NCBI GenBank assembly: GCA_944393175.1
Contig: CALXZH010000027.1
Span: 1 to 54,925, forward strand
DNA: 54,925 bases
From: an uncultured Alphaproteobacteria bacterium
GTDB lineage: Bacteria; Pseudomonadota; Alphaproteobacteria; RF32; CAG-239
Direction: 5' to 3'
A program made the position numbers and the translations under genes. Positions within the stretch are counted from its first letter, which is position 1. Every line of letters starts with the position of its first letter. This document shows positions 54,646 through 54,925 of the stretch, one piece after another. Below the pieces are notes generated by a model. That model saw nothing but the letters and a program-made list of their open reading frames with translations. It had not been told where the DNA came from and did not search any database.

Positions 54646-54925
54646 TTATAATTTCTTTTTGTAGATATTTATCCCCAAAAAGTAGTATTTAATGCAACCG
54701 TGTTTCACAACCGTTTTGACAAAAGGTATTTTCTTTTGCTTGAGCAAACTTTCAACTTCTGCCTTGAGTTGCTTGTTTTCTATTCGCAACAACTCTTCCT
54801 CCGAAAGATTGTGCGGATTTTTGACATACGGCTTATTGCCCTTGGCTGTAATTTTTAACAAAAATTCTCGCAAATCATCTGCATTCGGATATTTTTTATT
54901 GAGTAATGGCGGCTGGGTCAGCATT
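54646..54925 (-). CDS. C-terminal part of a glycan-cluster protein (runs off right edge)
   Basis: About 92 residues to a stop at 54646; the frame is open at the window edge, and the Met at 54924 may be internal. It has a charged helix with coiled-coil character (EELLRIENKQLKAEVESLLK) and ends CIKYYFLGINIYKKKL, the same aromatic/Gly/Lys tail motif seen in the GT8-GT9-like protein. Most likely a glycosyltransferase tail. It lies 36 bases upstream of the GT2 start in the same direction. Confidence 0.6.
   Translation of the reverse strand, partial: MLTQPPLLNKKYPNADDLREFLLKITAKGNKPYVKNPHNLSEEELLRIENKQLKAEVESLLKQKKIPFVKTVVKHGCIKYYFLGINIYKKKL

Overview
The window reads as one chromosomal segment of an AT-rich alphaproteobacterium using the standard code (TGA acts as a stop). 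The evidence is gene order: priA directly upstream of an F1-ATPase operon atpH-A-G-D-C, a Xer recombinase divergent from priA, dgt / SPOR protein / nagZ / tatA-like, rnr near rpmG, and nuoL-M-N followed by birA and an RNase J. Low GC, reduced-looking complex I genes and a few genes that look Bacteroidetes-derived would fit an uncultured gut or host-associated lineage, but that placement is inference.

Layout. 0-7.5 kb (minus): start of an exported protein, atpC-D-G-A-H, priA. 7.6-9.8 kb: xer recombinase, rpmG, and two small plus-strand membrane-protein genes without Shine-Dalgarno sequences. 9.7-13.7 kb (minus): xthA, rnr and an S41 protease, joined by 4-base overlaps. 13.8-18.6 kb (plus): dgt, SPOR protein, site-2 protease, nagZ, tatA-like, a disordered protein. 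18.6-22.8 kb (minus): a molybdopterin-binding/MobA-like fusion, two secreted proteins of Bacteroidetes appearance, a small host-type gene, rpsI and rplM. 23.0-32.3 kb: a 707-residue orphan protein, mutS with two unknown membrane-associated proteins, a PhoR-like kinase, a Cys-rich exported protein. 32.4-39.5 kb (minus): nuoL-M-N-birA-rnj. 39.6-45.1 kb: ybaK, a MerR regulator with a textbook 19-bp-spacer promoter driving a phosphoesterase-cupin fusion, an AhpD-like protein and a flavodoxin-like reductase, then a GltD-like oxidoreductase. 45.1-45.6 kb: tRNA-Lys(TTT) beside a partial duplication of its own 3' end. 46.1 kb to the right edge (minus): a surface-glycan cluster making GDP-L-fucose (gmd, fcl) with GT2, GT8-GT9-like, acyltransferase, UDP-galactopyranose-mutase-like, radical SAM and GtrA proteins.

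The strongest oddity is in the complex I antiporter-like subunits. By hand alignment NuoL, NuoM and NuoN have lost most of the charged residues on the proton path while keeping length and membrane architecture. Other points of note are the in-frame phosphoesterase-cupin fusion that still carries a strong ribosome binding site at the junction, the tRNA-Lys flanking repeat, a shared aromatic/Gly/Lys tail motif in the glycan proteins, a radical SAM enzyme inside that cluster, and the 707-residue orphan. All domain calls were made by eye from translated sequence; no database search was run.
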